Program-made: the position numbers and the translations under genes
DNA from: Streptomyces canus
Lineage (GTDB): Bacteria; Actinomycetota; Actinomycetes; Streptomycetales; Streptomycetaceae
NCBI RefSeq assembly: GCF_030816965.1
Contig: NZ_JAUSYQ010000002.1
Coordinates: 1,612,001-1,676,000 of the forward strand
Direction: 5' to 3'
DNA length: 64,000 bases
In this document: in pieces, positions 41,555-50,509 of the stretch
How the letters are laid out: every line of letters starts with the position of its first letter
Position numbering within the stretch: the stretch's first letter is position 1
The notes under the pieces: model-generated
What the model saw: only the letters and a program-made list of their open reading frames with translations
What the model was told of the DNA's origin: nothing
Databases searched by the model: none

Positions 41555-41611
41555 CAACCGTTGACCGAACTACTGGCCGCACCCTAGGGTGAGTGGGTCA
41601 ACAAGTGTTGA
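41555..41611. promoter_or_regulatory. TetR-type dyads upstream of NTF2 gene
   Basis: CAACCGTTG (41555-41563) and the exact palindrome TCAACA-AG-TGTTGA (41598-41611) flank the divergent start region; GTTGACC and GGTCAAC are also inverted partners. They look like operators of the now broken TetR gene. Confidence 0.5.
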
Positions 41612-41629
41612 GCGAATGGAACAACTGCC

Positions 41630-42055
41630 ATGTCGCATCTGGGCGCATCTGCTGTCCGCACCCCGCACGAGGTGCTGACCTGCTATTACCAAGCCATGCT
41701 CGACAAGTCCCCGGACGATCTCGCTGATCTTTACGCCACGGACGCGGTGCACGAGTTCCCGTTCACCTCGCCCGGTTTCCCCTCGCGCTTCGAGGGGCGC
41801 GAGGCCGTGCGCGCGGGATACCGGGCGGCCTGGGGCGCCGGGCCCGCCCAGGTGCAGGAGGTCAGGAGGATCGCGGCCTACGAGACCGCCGATCCGGAAG
41901 TGATCATCGCCGAGCATGTCGTGGTGGGAACGCTGCCGGCCAAGGCCGCCACCTTCACCGTCCCGGGCCTCCTGATACTCCAGGTCCGCAAGGGACTGAT
42001 CGCGCGAGTCCGTGACTACATGGACGGCTCAGGAGTCGCCGCCGCCAGAGCCTGA
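41630..42055 (+). CDS. SnoaL-like/NTF2-fold protein
   Basis: 141 aa. N-terminal helix TPHEVLTCYYQAMLDKSPDDLADLYATDAVHEFPF, the SnoaL loop RFEGREAVRAGYRAAWG and strands with the ending RVRDYMDGSG are typical of SnoaL_2/DUF4440-related proteins. Often catalytic as isomerases, dehydratases or cyclases. Divergent from the TetR pseudogene, so its repressor is probably lost and it may now be constitutive. Confidence 0.87.
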   Translation: MSHLGASAVRTPHEVLTCYYQAMLDKSPDDLADLYATDAVHEFPFTSPGFPSRFEGREAVRAGYRAAWGAGPAQVQEVRRIAAYETADPEVIIAEHVVVGTLPAKAATFTVPGLLILQVRKGLIARVRDYMDGSGVAAARA

Positions 42056-42069
42056 AAGGGACGGGAAGC

Positions 42070-42960
42070 TCACCTCAAGGCGTCGCGCAACGCGGTGGCC
42101 ATCAGGTCGATGGCCTCCTTTCCGGCCGGTACCGGGCCGGTGTGGGTGAAGTAGTGGTCGACGCCCTCGAAGACGCGGTGGGTGACCGGGACGCCGGCGG
42201 CCTCCAGAGCCTTGGCGTAGGCGTCCCCCTCGTCGCGCAGGCGGTCGTTCTCCGCGGTGATGACCAGGGCGGGAGGAAGACCCGCGAGGTCGTCGGCGAG
42301 AGCGGGCGAGGCGAGGGGGCGGGCGCGGTCGGCGGGATCGGGGACATAGGCTGCGGTGAAGATCCGCATGAGCTGGGGAGTGAGCAGCGGCTTGGCGACG
42401 AGGGACCGCTTGGTGGCCGGATCGGCGACCTGGTCCAGCGGTGCCGAGTCGAGGATCTGGAGCCGGGGCGAGAAGGTGCCGCGTTCCCTGGCCAGGCGGC
42501 AGACCGCGGCGGTCAGGTTGGCCCCGGCACTGTGTCCGCCCACGGCGAGCCGCGAACCGTCCCAGCCACCGGCGGCGCCGTTCCCGGCGACCCACGCGGT
42601 GACGTCGTAGGCCTGGGTGACGGGTGTGGGGAACGGCCGCTGCGGCGCGACCGCGTAGTCGACGTTGATCACGACGCAACCGGCCGTGGCGGCTATGTAA
42701 CGGCAGATGTGGTCGTCCTGCTCGGGCCGGGCGACCACGAACCCGCCGCCGTGGAAGTTGACGTACACGGGGGCGGGGGTGTCCGTGGTGACCGGCGGAC
42801 GGTAGACGGTGCACGCCACCGGTCCGGCACCGGTCTCCACCCGGAGGTTCTCGGTACGCGCCGGGACGTCGGTGAAGCGCAGGTCCTTGTGCACGCGTGA
42901 CATCACGCGACCGAGCAGGAGCTGGACCCCTCTGGCCTGGATTCCGGGACTGAACGGCAT
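42070..42960 (-). CDS. Alpha/beta hydrolase of the hormone-sensitive lipase family
   Basis: 296 aa. Family IV (HSL) esterase: oxyanion motif FHGGGFVV (HGGG), nucleophile elbow GGHSAGAN (GxSxG), acid Asp near TAENDRLRDEGDAY and catalytic His in FEGVDHYFTH. No signal peptide, so a cytosolic carboxylesterase. Convergent with the NTF2 gene (15-bp gap). Physiological ester unknown. Confidence 0.93.
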   Translation of the reverse strand: MPFSPGIQARGVQLLLGRVMSRVHKDLRFTDVPARTENLRVETGAGPVACTVYRPPVTTDTPAPVYVNFHGGGFVVARPEQDDHICRYIAATAGCVVINVDYAVAPQRPFPTPVTQAYDVTAWVAGNGAAGGWDGSRLAVGGHSAGANLTAAVCRLARERGTFSPRLQILDSAPLDQVADPATKRSLVAKPLLTPQLMRIFTAAYVPDPADRARPLASPALADDLAGLPPALVITAENDRLRDEGDAYAKALEAAGVPVTHRVFEGVDHYFTHTGPVPAGKEAIDLMATALRDALR

Positions 42961-43539
42961 GGCTGAACACCCATCGCTACAAGATTAAAGTAACAGGATT
43001 CCTGATAATGGAGGCTCACCACCGAGAGCGCAATGGGCAGAGGGAGACTCTCCCGCGGCGCGGCCTGCTCGACGCCGCCGTCGCTCACCAGGACGGCGTC
43101 CGGGGCAGGCACGTCGAGCGGCAGCCGACCGTGCCGCCACTCGCCGGTGTCACACCGCGCCCGGCCGCGTCGGTCCGGGTCACGGTGTCCGACGACCAGC
43201 CGGACAGCTCGATCCGCCCGCCGAGGCCCGGGTGCGTCAGTTGATCAGCGCGTCAGGCGGTTGGCCACCGCGAGGCCCGCGCAGCCGCAGACCGCCGATC
43301 ACGAGGACCTCGGTGTCTCGACGACCGGCCGGACACGCTCGATCCGCCCGCCGAAGGTCGGGCGCGGGCTGATCGGCGTCACCGTACGTCGTCGCGCCAC
43401 GACAGGCGGTTGGCCGCCGCGGCGCCCGCGCAGCCGCCGACCGCCGATCACGAGGACCTCCGCGTTCAGCACGGAAAACGGTCCAGCGACCCCGAATTGG
43501 CCTTGTCCAGGCCGCAGGATCACCTCGTACCGTCGGGCC
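42961..43539. other. Gap between esterase and PhzF genes
   Basis: 580 bp without an intact gene. 42961-43010 is AT-rich (promoter for the esterase gene); the rest is the decayed oxidoreductase described separately and 43476-43539, probably the PhzF promoter. Confidence 0.6.
43070..43475 (-). pseudogene. Decayed, partly duplicated FAD/NAD(P)-dependent oxidoreductase fragment
   Basis: On the minus strand EVLVIGG is read at about 43462 and again, with frameshifts, at about 43310. Each is followed by a sequence that in another frame gives CAGxAxANRL, i.e. the start of a VLVIGGGYAGxxAANRL Rossmann motif. The first copy continues VTPISPRPTFGGRI (VTLISPRPTFVERIRLHQ in intact proteins). Further on, TRTDAAGRGVT resembles a later strand of the same enzyme. 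The two copies are 152 bp apart and share 43253-43310/43405-43462 nearly exactly. No intact frame exists. Confidence 0.65.
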
Positions 43540-44352
43540 ATGCGCATCCGAATCGTCGACGCCTTCACCGCCCGCCCCTTCACCGGCAATCCGGCCGGCG
43601 TCCTGCTCCTGGACGACGCCTTCCCGGACGACAGCCGGCTACAGAACATCGCCCTGGAGGTCAACCACGCCGAGACGGCCTTCGCCCACCGGCTCCCCGG
43701 GGACGGCGAGGCCGACTGGGCGCTGCGTTGGTTCACGCCCGCCACCGAGGTGAACATGTGCGGCCACGCGACGCTCGCCACGGCCCACGTCCTGTACAGC
43801 ACGGGTGCCCACGAGGGCCCGGTGCGGTTCGCCACCCGCAGCGGTGTCCTCATCGCGACACCGGGCGAGGACGGCTCGATCACCCTGGACTTCCCGACGG
43901 CCCCGCTGACCCCGGTCGAACTTCCCGAGGGGGTCACCGAGGCGCTGGGAGCCGAGCCGCTCAGCGCCTTCGACACCGGCCCGAACATCGGTGACCTGCT
44001 GCTCGAACTGGCCGACGAGAAAACCGTCCACGCCCTGCGCCCCGACCTCAAGGCCCTGGCCGCCTGTTCGGAGCGCGGTGTCATCGCCACCGCCCGCGCC
44101 GAGAACCCGGACCTGGGCTACGACTTCGTCTCCCGCTGCTTCTTCCCGAACGTCGGCATCGACGAGGACCCGGTCACCGGCAGCGCCCACACCGCTCTGG
44201 CCCCCTACTGGTCGCAGCGTCTCGGTCGCACCGATCTCACCGGACTGCAGGCCTCGCCCCGCTCCGGCCGGGTCCGCACCGCGCTGCGCGGCGGGCGCAC
44301 GCTGCTGACGGGCCATGCGGTCACGGTCATCGAGGGCGAGCTGCTCGCCTGA
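43540..44352 (+). CDS. PhzF family phenazine-biosynthesis-like isomerase
   Basis: 270 aa from ATG 43540 (RIRIVDAFTARPFTGNPAGV). Diaminopimelate-epimerase-like fold with duplicate domains. GNPAGV, the catalytic Glu in NHAETAFA, TEVNMCGHATLATA and DEDPVTGSAHTAL are all intact. PhzF isomerises dihydro-3-hydroxyanthranilate in phenazine synthesis, but most homologues without a phz cluster, like this one, have unknown roles. Neighbour convergent; no phenazine genes nearby. Confidence 0.93.
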   Translation: MRIRIVDAFTARPFTGNPAGVLLLDDAFPDDSRLQNIALEVNHAETAFAHRLPGDGEADWALRWFTPATEVNMCGHATLATAHVLYSTGAHEGPVRFATRSGVLIATPGEDGSITLDFPTAPLTPVELPEGVTEALGAEPLSAFDTGPNIGDLLLELADEKTVHALRPDLKALAACSERGVIATARAENPDLGYDFVSRCFFPNVGIDEDPVTGSAHTALAPYWSQRLGRTDLTGLQASPRSGRVRTALRGGRTLLTGHAVTVIEGELLA

Positions 44353-45132
44353 TCACGCGGTCGGCAGCCAGCCCACCTTCCCGGCGAGGAGCGCGTAGCC
44401 CACGAACGCCCCGATGTCGAGCAGGGAATGCGCCACCACCAGGGGCCCCACGCGCCCCCACCGGCGGTACAGGTAGACGAACACCACGCCCATCACCATG
44501 TTGCCGATGAAGCCGCCGATGCCCTGGTAGAGGTGGTAGCTACCGCGCAGTACGGAACTGGCCACCAGCGCGGTGCCCGGGGTCCAGCCCAACTGGTGGA
44601 GCCGGCGCAGCAGATAGCCGACGACGATCACCTCTTCGAGGATCGCGTTCTGCATCGCCGAGAGGATCAGCACGGGGTACTTCCACCACACGTCCGGCAG
44701 CGCCTCGGGCACCACGGTGAGGTTGAAGCCCAGACCACGCGCGGCCAGATAGAAGGCGATGCCGGTGCTGCCGATCACGGCCGCGATCCCTGCCCCGCGG
44801 GCGAGGTCGGGCCCGGGCCGGGTGCGGTCGAAGCCGAGAGTTCTGAGGCTCTGCCCCTCGCGCAGCAGGAGGTGCGCGACGAGCAGCACGGGCACCAGGG
44901 CCGACGCGATCCCGAAGAGCTGCCAGGCGAGATCCAGCCAGGGACGGCCCGGCGCGGCCGAGGCGTTGAGGGTCGCCGCCTGGTCCTTGAGACCCCCTGG
45001 TTTGGTGACCGATCCGACAAAACTGATCAGCGCGGACACACCACTCGCACCGAGCGAAAGCCCCAGAACGAGCAGCGTCTCGTCACGGAAAAACCTCCGT
45101 GAGAGCGCCTTCTGCGGAAACGAATCGGCCAC
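44353..45132 (-). CDS. CPBP (Abi/CAAX) family membrane metalloprotease
   Basis: 259 aa from GTG 45132; AGGAAGGGG upstream selects it over GTG 45153. About seven membrane helices. CPBP motifs are visible: motif 1 EEVIVVGYLLRRL (EExxxR-like), motif 2 SSVLRGSYHLYQG (R and H) and motif 3 VVAHSLLD (H). These intramembrane proteases process prenylated proteins in eukaryotes; in bacteria roles include bacteriocin self-immunity. Abuts the stop codon of the convergent PhzF gene (no gap). Confidence 0.9.
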   Translation of the reverse strand: MADSFPQKALSRRFFRDETLLVLGLSLGASGVSALISFVGSVTKPGGLKDQAATLNASAAPGRPWLDLAWQLFGIASALVPVLLVAHLLLREGQSLRTLGFDRTRPGPDLARGAGIAAVIGSTGIAFYLAARGLGFNLTVVPEALPDVWWKYPVLILSAMQNAILEEVIVVGYLLRRLHQLGWTPGTALVASSVLRGSYHLYQGIGGFIGNMVMGVVFVYLYRRWGRVGPLVVAHSLLDIGAFVGYALLAGKVGWLPTA

Positions 45133-45340
45133 TGCCCCTTCCTCCGCCTGCACACCTGCCTCCAGTTGAGTAATCCAGCCTCATCCCCCTCCCCACCCCG
45201 CTAGGGTCCTTCGAAAGAAGTGACGAAGATCGTGCGCAAGGCCGTCGGGGGGACGGACGCCGTACGGGGGCGTGCCTCCCTCTTTCCTGCCGTTTACGGC
45301 CGTGCCGGCACGGAAATCGACAGGGGAGGGCACCACCGCC

Positions 45341-47122
45341 ATGGGACGTCACAGCTTGCCCGATCAGTATGGGGCGGGCGGCAGCGACCCCCGCCCACGC
45401 GCGCGCCGCCGTACCGTGGCCATCGCGACGGTCCTCGTCCTGACCGTCGCCGGCGGGACGGCCGCCGCCGTCCAGGGCGGTCTGCTCTCCTTCGGCCCCT
45501 CCTGCCGTGACGAGGCGGTACGGCTCAAGCTCGCCGCCTCCCCCGACGTCGCCCCCGCCCTGCGCAGCGCTGCCGAGCGGGCCCGCGACGAGAACCTCAC
45601 CTCCGACGGGCGCTGCGTCGACATCACGGTGACCGCGCGCGAGTCGTACAAGGTCAGGGACACGCTCGCGGCCGGTAAGGACCCCGGCGTGCAGGTGTGG
45701 GTGCCGGACTCGGACGTGTGGGTGGAGCAGATCTCCGCGGACGGCGACGCGACGGAGGTGGCCCGGGTCGGCAACGTGGCCTCCAGCCCGGTCGGCATGG
45801 CGATGGTGCCGACCGCCGCGAAGTCGCTGGGCTGGCCGAAGAAGACGTACGACTGGCTCGAACTGGCGGGCGCCACCCTGCAGGACGACTCCCTCAAGCT
45901 GGGCGCCGCCGACCCCGCACGCAGCGCGACCGGGCTGCTCGCCCTCGCCCGGCTCACGAGTGCGGCGGGCGCGGTCGCGAGCGGGGAGACGCGGGCCGCG
46001 GCCATGATGAAGGCCCTCTCTCAGCGCATCTCCGACAGCGACGGCCAGCTGGTGGAGACGCTGCCGCGGGACTCCTCGGGCACCGAGCAGGGCAATCCGA
46101 AGCGCAATCAGGCGCTGGTCCTGTCCGAGCAGGCGGCCTTCGCCCACAACTCCTCGACGGAGTCCGGGGACAGTCTGGACTTCTTCTACCCCAAGGACGG
46201 CTCACCGCGGCTGGACTACCCCTACGCGCTGGTCGACGAGACACGACTGACCACCGACGAGAGCCGCGCGGCGATCCGCTTCATGACATACCTGCGCAAG
46301 CCCGAGCAGGAACAGCTGCTGACGGACCGGGGGTTCCGCACCTCCGACGACCAGGTGTCGAAGACGCTGGTCGCGAAGGCCGGTGGTGAGGTGCCGCAGC
46401 CGTACGCGGAGCCCGCAGGCGAGCCCGCCTCTGCGGCGGCGCTCCAGGAGGCCCTCGGAACCTGGACGATCACCGTGCAGAGTGCGCGGATCACCACGGT
46501 CGTGGACGCGTCCTCCTCCATGTCGGAGGCCGTGCCGGGCACCGGCCGCTCCCGGATGGACGTCACCAAGGCGTCCCTCCTCCAGGCCCTCGCGACCTTC
46601 ACCCAGGAGGACGAGATCGGCCTGTGGAAGTTCTCCACCAAGCTCGACGGCGACAAGGACTACAAGGTCCTGGTACCGACGGACCGTCTGGGCGACAGCG
46701 CGGACGGGGCCGGCACCCAACGAGAGCGGCTGTCGGCGGCGTTCGGCGGCCTGGAGCCGGTGCCGGGCGGAGCGACGGGGCTGTACGACACCACGCTCGC
46801 CGCGTACAAGGCGGCGACCTCCTCCTACGCCGAGGGGAAGTTCAACGCGCTGGTCGTCCTGACCGACGGCGTCAACCAGGATCCCGGCAGCATCTCGCGC
46901 GGAGCGTTGGTCTCCGAACTGGAGAAACTCTCCAGCCCTGAGCGCCCGGTCCCCCTGATCGTGATCGCGGTGGGCCCCGACGCCGACCGCGCGGAGGCCG
47001 AGCAGCTCGCCGAGGCCACCGGCGGCTCCGGCCAACAGGTCAACGACCCCTCCCAGATCCACACGGTGATCCTGAAGGCGATCGTGGCCGCGGGTGCCCA
47101 GGGCGGCAGCGTCAGCGACTGA
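45341..47122 (+). CDS. Membrane-anchored solute-binding/von Willebrand A domain protein
   Basis: 593 aa from ATG 45341, preceded by GGGAGGGC; an ATG at 45272 adds a doubtful leader. Residues about 24-45 form a signal anchor (VAIATVLVLTVAGGTAAAV) after an Arg-rich start. Residues about 50-370 resemble extracellular solute-binding proteins type 2 (SBP_bac_11: VQVWVPDSDVWVEQI, PVGMAMVPTAAKSLGW). Residues about 385-590 are a VWA domain with a perfect MIDAS: DASSSMSE (DxSxS), T in GATGLYDT and LTDGVNQDP. Such fusions are common in actinobacteria and are proposed to act outside the cell in binding or assembly; role unknown. Confidence 0.87.
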   Translation: MGRHSLPDQYGAGGSDPRPRARRRTVAIATVLVLTVAGGTAAAVQGGLLSFGPSCRDEAVRLKLAASPDVAPALRSAAERARDENLTSDGRCVDITVTARESYKVRDTLAAGKDPGVQVWVPDSDVWVEQISADGDATEVARVGNVASSPVGMAMVPTAAKSLGWPKKTYDWLELAGATLQDDSLKLGAADPARSATGLLALARLTSAAGAVASGETRAAAMMKALSQRISDSDGQLVETLPRDSSGTEQGNPKRNQALVLSEQAAFAHNSSTESGDSLDFFYPKDGSPRLDYPYALVDETRLTTDESRAAIRFMTYLRKPEQEQLLTDRGFRTSDDQVSKTLVAKAGGEVPQPYAEPAGEPASAAALQEALGTWTITVQSARITTVVDASSSMSEAVPGTGRSRMDVTKASLLQALATFTQEDEIGLWKFSTKLDGDKDYKVLVPTDRLGDSADGAGTQRERLSAAFGGLEPVPGGATGLYDTTLAAYKAATSSYAEGKFNALVVLTDGVNQDPGSISRGALVSELEKLSSPERPVPLIVIAVGPDADRAEAEQLAEATGGSGQQVNDPSQIHTVILKAIVAAGAQGGSVSD

Positions 47123-47143
47123 CTCCGCGCGTCGCCCAGGCCC

Positions 47144-48661
47144 TCACCCCAGCGGCACCGGCTCCGGCAGCCCCACCGGCCAGGTGTGCACCGGCTCCCC
47201 CTGGTGCATCAGCTGGCCGTACCGCCGTGTTGTGGCCGCCAGTGCCGCGTCCCGCGACAGTCCCGCCTCCAGTGCCCGGTGGAACGTCGCCGTCTGCCAG
47301 GAGGCCCCGTTGACCCGGCGTCGGCACCGCTCCTCGATCACCCCGAGGTAGAGGTCCCGGTCGGCGGGCTCGACGCCCCACCCGGCGAGGCCCGCATCGG
47401 CGAGCGGCAGCAGTTCGTCGCGTACGAGGGTCACCGCGTCGACCTCGACCGTGCCGCCGTAGCGACCGCGCCGGGGCCAGACCATGCGCGCGTCGATGCC
47501 GTACCGGCAGGCCGCGTCGAAGTTGGCCGTGGCCGCCTCGAAGGGCAGCCTGGTCCACACCGGCCGCGGCTCCTCGGCGAGGGCGCGGACGAGGCCGTAG
47601 TAGAAGGCCGCGTTGGCGATGACGTCCGTGATGGTGGGACCGGCGGGCAGCACGCGGTTCTCGACGCGCAGGTGCGGGACGCCGTCGGCGATGTCGTAGA
47701 CGGGCCGGTTCCAGCGGTACACCGTGCCGTTGTGCAGGACGAGTTCGGCGAGGGAGGGCACCCCGCCCTGGTCGAGGACCTCCAGCGGGTCCTCCTCGTC
47801 GCAGATCGGCAGCAGGGCCGGGAAGTAGCGCAGGTTCTCCTCGAAGAGGTCGTACGCCGAGGAGATCCACCGCTCCCCGAACCACGTGCGCGGCCGCACC
47901 CCCTGGGCCTGCAGCTCCGGCGGGCGGGTGTCCGTGGACTGCTGGAAGAGCGGCGGACGGGACTCGCACCACAGCTCACGCCCGAAGAGGAAGGGCGAGT
48001 TGGCACCGACGGCTATCTGCACGCCGGCCACCGCCTGCGCGGCGTTCCACACGTCGGCGAAGCGTCCCGGCGTGACCTGGAGGTGCAGTTGCACGGAGGT
48101 GCAGGCGGCCTCCGGGGCGATCGACTTCGAGGTGCAGGTGAGGCGTTCCACCCCGTCGATGTCGACGACGAAGTCCTCACCGCGGGCGGCCACGATCTGG
48201 TCGTTGAGCAGGGTGTAGCGGTCGACGTCGGACAGGTTGGAGGAGACCAGGTCGTCCCGGTCGAGGGTGGGCAGGATGCCGATCATCACGATTCCCGCGT
48301 CGACCTCGCCCGCTTTACGGTCGGCGTACGCCAGCGAGGTCCGCAGTTCCTCGGCGAGCCGGTCGAATACCCTGCCGGCCAGCCTGTGGGGGGCTATGTT
48401 GACTTCCAGGTTGAACATGGCGAGTTCTGTTTGGAAATCTCGGCTTGCGATGCGTTCGAGGACCTCTCCATTCAACATTCTCGGCATACCGTCGGTGCCG
48501 ACCAGATTCAATTCGATCTCCAGCCCCATCAGGTTCTGGGGACGATCGAACCGCTGCTCCGCCAGGAGCCGCTCCAGCCCCGTCAGACACCTGCGGAGCT
48601 TGTCGCGGTAGCGCTGGCGATCGGACAGGTCGAACCCGCCTGCCACGACCTTCTCCCCCAT
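47144..48661 (-). CDS. Glutamate-cysteine ligase family enzyme (GCS2-like)
   Basis: 505 aa from ATG 48661 with GAGGAGGG upstream; a longer frame to 48883 lacks homology. ATP-dependent carboxylate-amine ligases of this family join Glu (or similar) to Cys or another amine. Motifs: GLEIELNLVG (metal/ATP-binding Glu pair), AMFNLEVNIAPHRL, TSVQLHLQVTPGRFADVWNAAQAVAG (substrate-binding strands), GANSPFLFGRELWCESR and HLRVENRVLP (RxENR). The EgtA-type branch in actinobacteria works in ergothioneine synthesis, but no egtB/D genes are adjacent, so the product cannot be named. Confidence 0.9.
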   Translation of the reverse strand: MGEKVVAGGFDLSDRQRYRDKLRRCLTGLERLLAEQRFDRPQNLMGLEIELNLVGTDGMPRMLNGEVLERIASRDFQTELAMFNLEVNIAPHRLAGRVFDRLAEELRTSLAYADRKAGEVDAGIVMIGILPTLDRDDLVSSNLSDVDRYTLLNDQIVAARGEDFVVDIDGVERLTCTSKSIAPEAACTSVQLHLQVTPGRFADVWNAAQAVAGVQIAVGANSPFLFGRELWCESRPPLFQQSTDTRPPELQAQGVRPRTWFGERWISSAYDLFEENLRYFPALLPICDEEDPLEVLDQGGVPSLAELVLHNGTVYRWNRPVYDIADGVPHLRVENRVLPAGPTITDVIANAAFYYGLVRALAEEPRPVWTRLPFEAATANFDAACRYGIDARMVWPRRGRYGGTVEVDAVTLVRDELLPLADAGLAGWGVEPADRDLYLGVIEERCRRRVNGASWQTATFHRALEAGLSRDAALAATTRRYGQLMHQGEPVHTWPVGLPEPVPLG

Positions 48662-49180
48662 CGGAGGGTCCCTCCTCGATGCGTCATGAGTCAGGTGGGA
48701 TGATGCCCAGCCGGAACGATCGGTAACGTCCCGCGTCGGGCCCGAGCGCGCTACCCTGTCGGAAGTGACCGGTGGCACATTCACTCGGCATGGCGCACTC
48801 AGCAGTTTCGAGTGCCCCGAAGAACTCGTGAAAAACGCCGACGAGAATTGGCCGACCACTTCCTGACCATTTCCCGAGGTCACCGCCGCGAAGAGTCACG
48901 GTATCGGGATCATTCTCGCGTATCGCCGACCGAATGGCCCCTTGCCCCGCGCGACGGAAGCGGCTAGACGAAACACTGTCTGAACACATGTCGTATAAAC
49001 TTCGCGAACAAGGCAGAGGGTTGGCACCCGCGGTCCTGGATCCTGCCGTCAGGTGACGTACAGCAGTCCGCAACCGCGTCACCGGACCCCGGCCCCCGCC
49101 TCTCTGACCTTCGTGAGCTGACAGCGCCGTCCGCCCCCGCCCTCGCGCCACCGTGCCTGTCGAATGAGAGGCGACCCACC
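48662..49180. other. Intergenic region upstream of glutamate-cysteine ligase gene
   Basis: 519 bp. The part at 48800-49000 has lower GC and several strings such as TCGTATAAACTTC (48992-49004) that could be promoter elements for the rightward gene at 49181. No tRNA, repeat or supported gene. A minus frame to 49416 overlaps the next gene antisense and is not accepted. Confidence 0.5.
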
Positions 49181-49747
49181 ATGCCGCTGCATGTCCTCCC
49201 GGCTCCCGCCCCAGCACTTCGCTCCGTCCTCACCGCACTCGCCTCGCCCACCGCGGTCCGCGAGGCCCGGACTCCCTCCCTGCTCCGCGCCCAGGGACCC
49301 GTCACACCCGAGCTCCCCCTACCCGTGCACGTCCTGGACGGCACCGCCACCCGGCTGGCCGGGTGGCGTTTCCTGATCCGCTGCGGCGATCGCTCGGTGG
49401 CCGCGGCCGAGACCATGCTGACCCCGGACGGCTGGGCGTTCTCGCACTTCTTCGAGGGCCCCTACATCGCGTCCACCGAGCGGGCACTGCGTCAGGCGGA
49501 GGTGATGCAGCAGCCGTACCAACCGCGCCTGCTGTCGATCCCGGGCCTGTACATGCTCGCGCTGTGGTTGCACGGCGACTGCGAGGCGGACGCGGGCGCG
49601 GGCCGCCTCGCCGCCACCGACCTGCTCGTCCCCCTGGCACCGGCTCCACCCGGGATCGCCGCCCACCGCCCGCACCGGGCAGCCGAACTGCTCCCGGTAC
49701 TGGCCCATCGGGTGACTCCGGCCCCGCTGCTGGGCTCGCCCGCCTGA
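49181..49747 (+). CDS. Conserved-looking protein of unknown function
   Basis: 188 aa from ATG 49181 (PLHVLPAPAPALRSVLTALA). Predicted soluble alpha/beta protein, with a Leu/Pro-rich start and a core (LAGWRFLIRCGDRSVAAAETMLTPDGWAFSHFFEGPYIASTERALRQAE). No motif for catalysis. Codon usage is normal for the genome, and the frame fills the interval well. Divergent from the glutamate-cysteine ligase gene; a link is possible but unproven. Confidence 0.7.
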   Translation: MPLHVLPAPAPALRSVLTALASPTAVREARTPSLLRAQGPVTPELPLPVHVLDGTATRLAGWRFLIRCGDRSVAAAETMLTPDGWAFSHFFEGPYIASTERALRQAEVMQQPYQPRLLSIPGLYMLALWLHGDCEADAGAGRLAATDLLVPLAPAPPGIAAHRPHRAAELLPVLAHRVTPAPLLGSPA

Positions 49748-50106
49748 ATCCTCGTCCGCGCGAATCGCTCACCACCCTCGTACCCCGCCCCGAATTCCGG
49801 GTAGCGGGGTACGACTCCGTTTTCGGTGCCATTAGGGTCGTACACAATCCCCAGGGATCACACAGAAGACCATTTGCTCGTACGAGCGCACAATTGCTCG
49901 GACGAGCCGAACTCGGGTCTGACTCCGGGTGGACTAGCCCTATCCGGCCACTGCGAACCATCCGAAGGGACAGTGCAGTTGGGATGAACCGCCCGGCCGG
50001 GTGACGCGTCTCCAACCTGTGAAGAAGTGGTGACGCGAAATACCTGCGGATTGACGCCCGTAGGGCAACACTGGGTTCCGACTGAGTTATCGCAACGGGG
50101 GACGTC
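49748..50106. other. Regulatory interval upstream of DUF5999 gene
   Basis: 359 bp, AT-richer than the coding DNA. Contains two dyads described separately and TTGACG (50052-50057), a possible -35, about 50 nt upstream of the DUF5999 ATG. No gene is supported. Confidence 0.5.
49876..49907. promoter_or_regulatory. Two tandem 12-bp dyads
   Basis: GCTCGTACGAGC (49876-49887, exact palindrome) and GCTCGGACGAGC (49896-49907, one mismatch) both follow TTT/ATT and are 20 bp apart, a helical phase expected of paired operator sites. No regulator is identifiable. Confidence 0.5.
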
Positions 50107-50331
50107 ATGACCACAACACAGCGAAAGATCTCACCAATGTGCCAGCACCAGCCACCGTGTCCCACCGCCGCCTCCGCCGACCGGGAGTCCGCCCGCCTCG
50201 TGGCGCACCACCCGGAACAGGGCTGGAGCCTGCTGTGCAACGGCGTTCTGCTCTTCGAGGACACCGGTGAGCTCCTGCCCGACGGCCGGGTCATCGCCCC
50301 GCACCGCCCGCTCGCTGTGGCGGCTGCCTGA
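50107..50331 (+). CDS. DUF5999 family small protein
   Basis: 74 aa from ATG 50107 with GGGGGA upstream. The sequence CQHQPPCPTAASADRESARL, then HHPEQGWSLLCNGVLLFEDTGELLPDG, is a very characteristic small Streptomyces family (DUF5999), with Cys/His pairs near the start that may bind metal. Function unknown. A later Met (MCQHQ at 50137) is also a possible start, which would give 64 aa. Confidence 0.9.
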   Translation: MTTTQRKISPMCQHQPPCPTAASADRESARLVAHHPEQGWSLLCNGVLLFEDTGELLPDGRVIAPHRPLAVAAA

Positions 50332-50460
50332 AAACGCCCGGGCGGCCGCCCTGCCGCCCGGAGATCTGAGGGGCCGGCTCGCAGCGACTGTCTGCGCACC
50401 GGCCCCGACGCATGTCCCACGGCGATCACTCCCTGTGACGCCTTGTGTATGGGCCCACTT

Positions 50461-50488
50461 TTCCGGAAGACTCCTGGAAGTTTCGAGG
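50461..50488. promoter_or_regulatory. LacI autoregulatory operator candidate
   Basis: TTCCGGAA (50461-50468) and GGAAGTTTCGAGG (50476-50488) lie 22-50 bp upstream of the LacI start. The second shares AAGTTTCG with the dyad CCGAAAGTTTCGG upstream of the ABC importer, suggesting the same regulator binds both. Confidence 0.5.
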
Positions 50489-50509
50489 CTTTGACGCGGA
50501 GGTGGGCAC

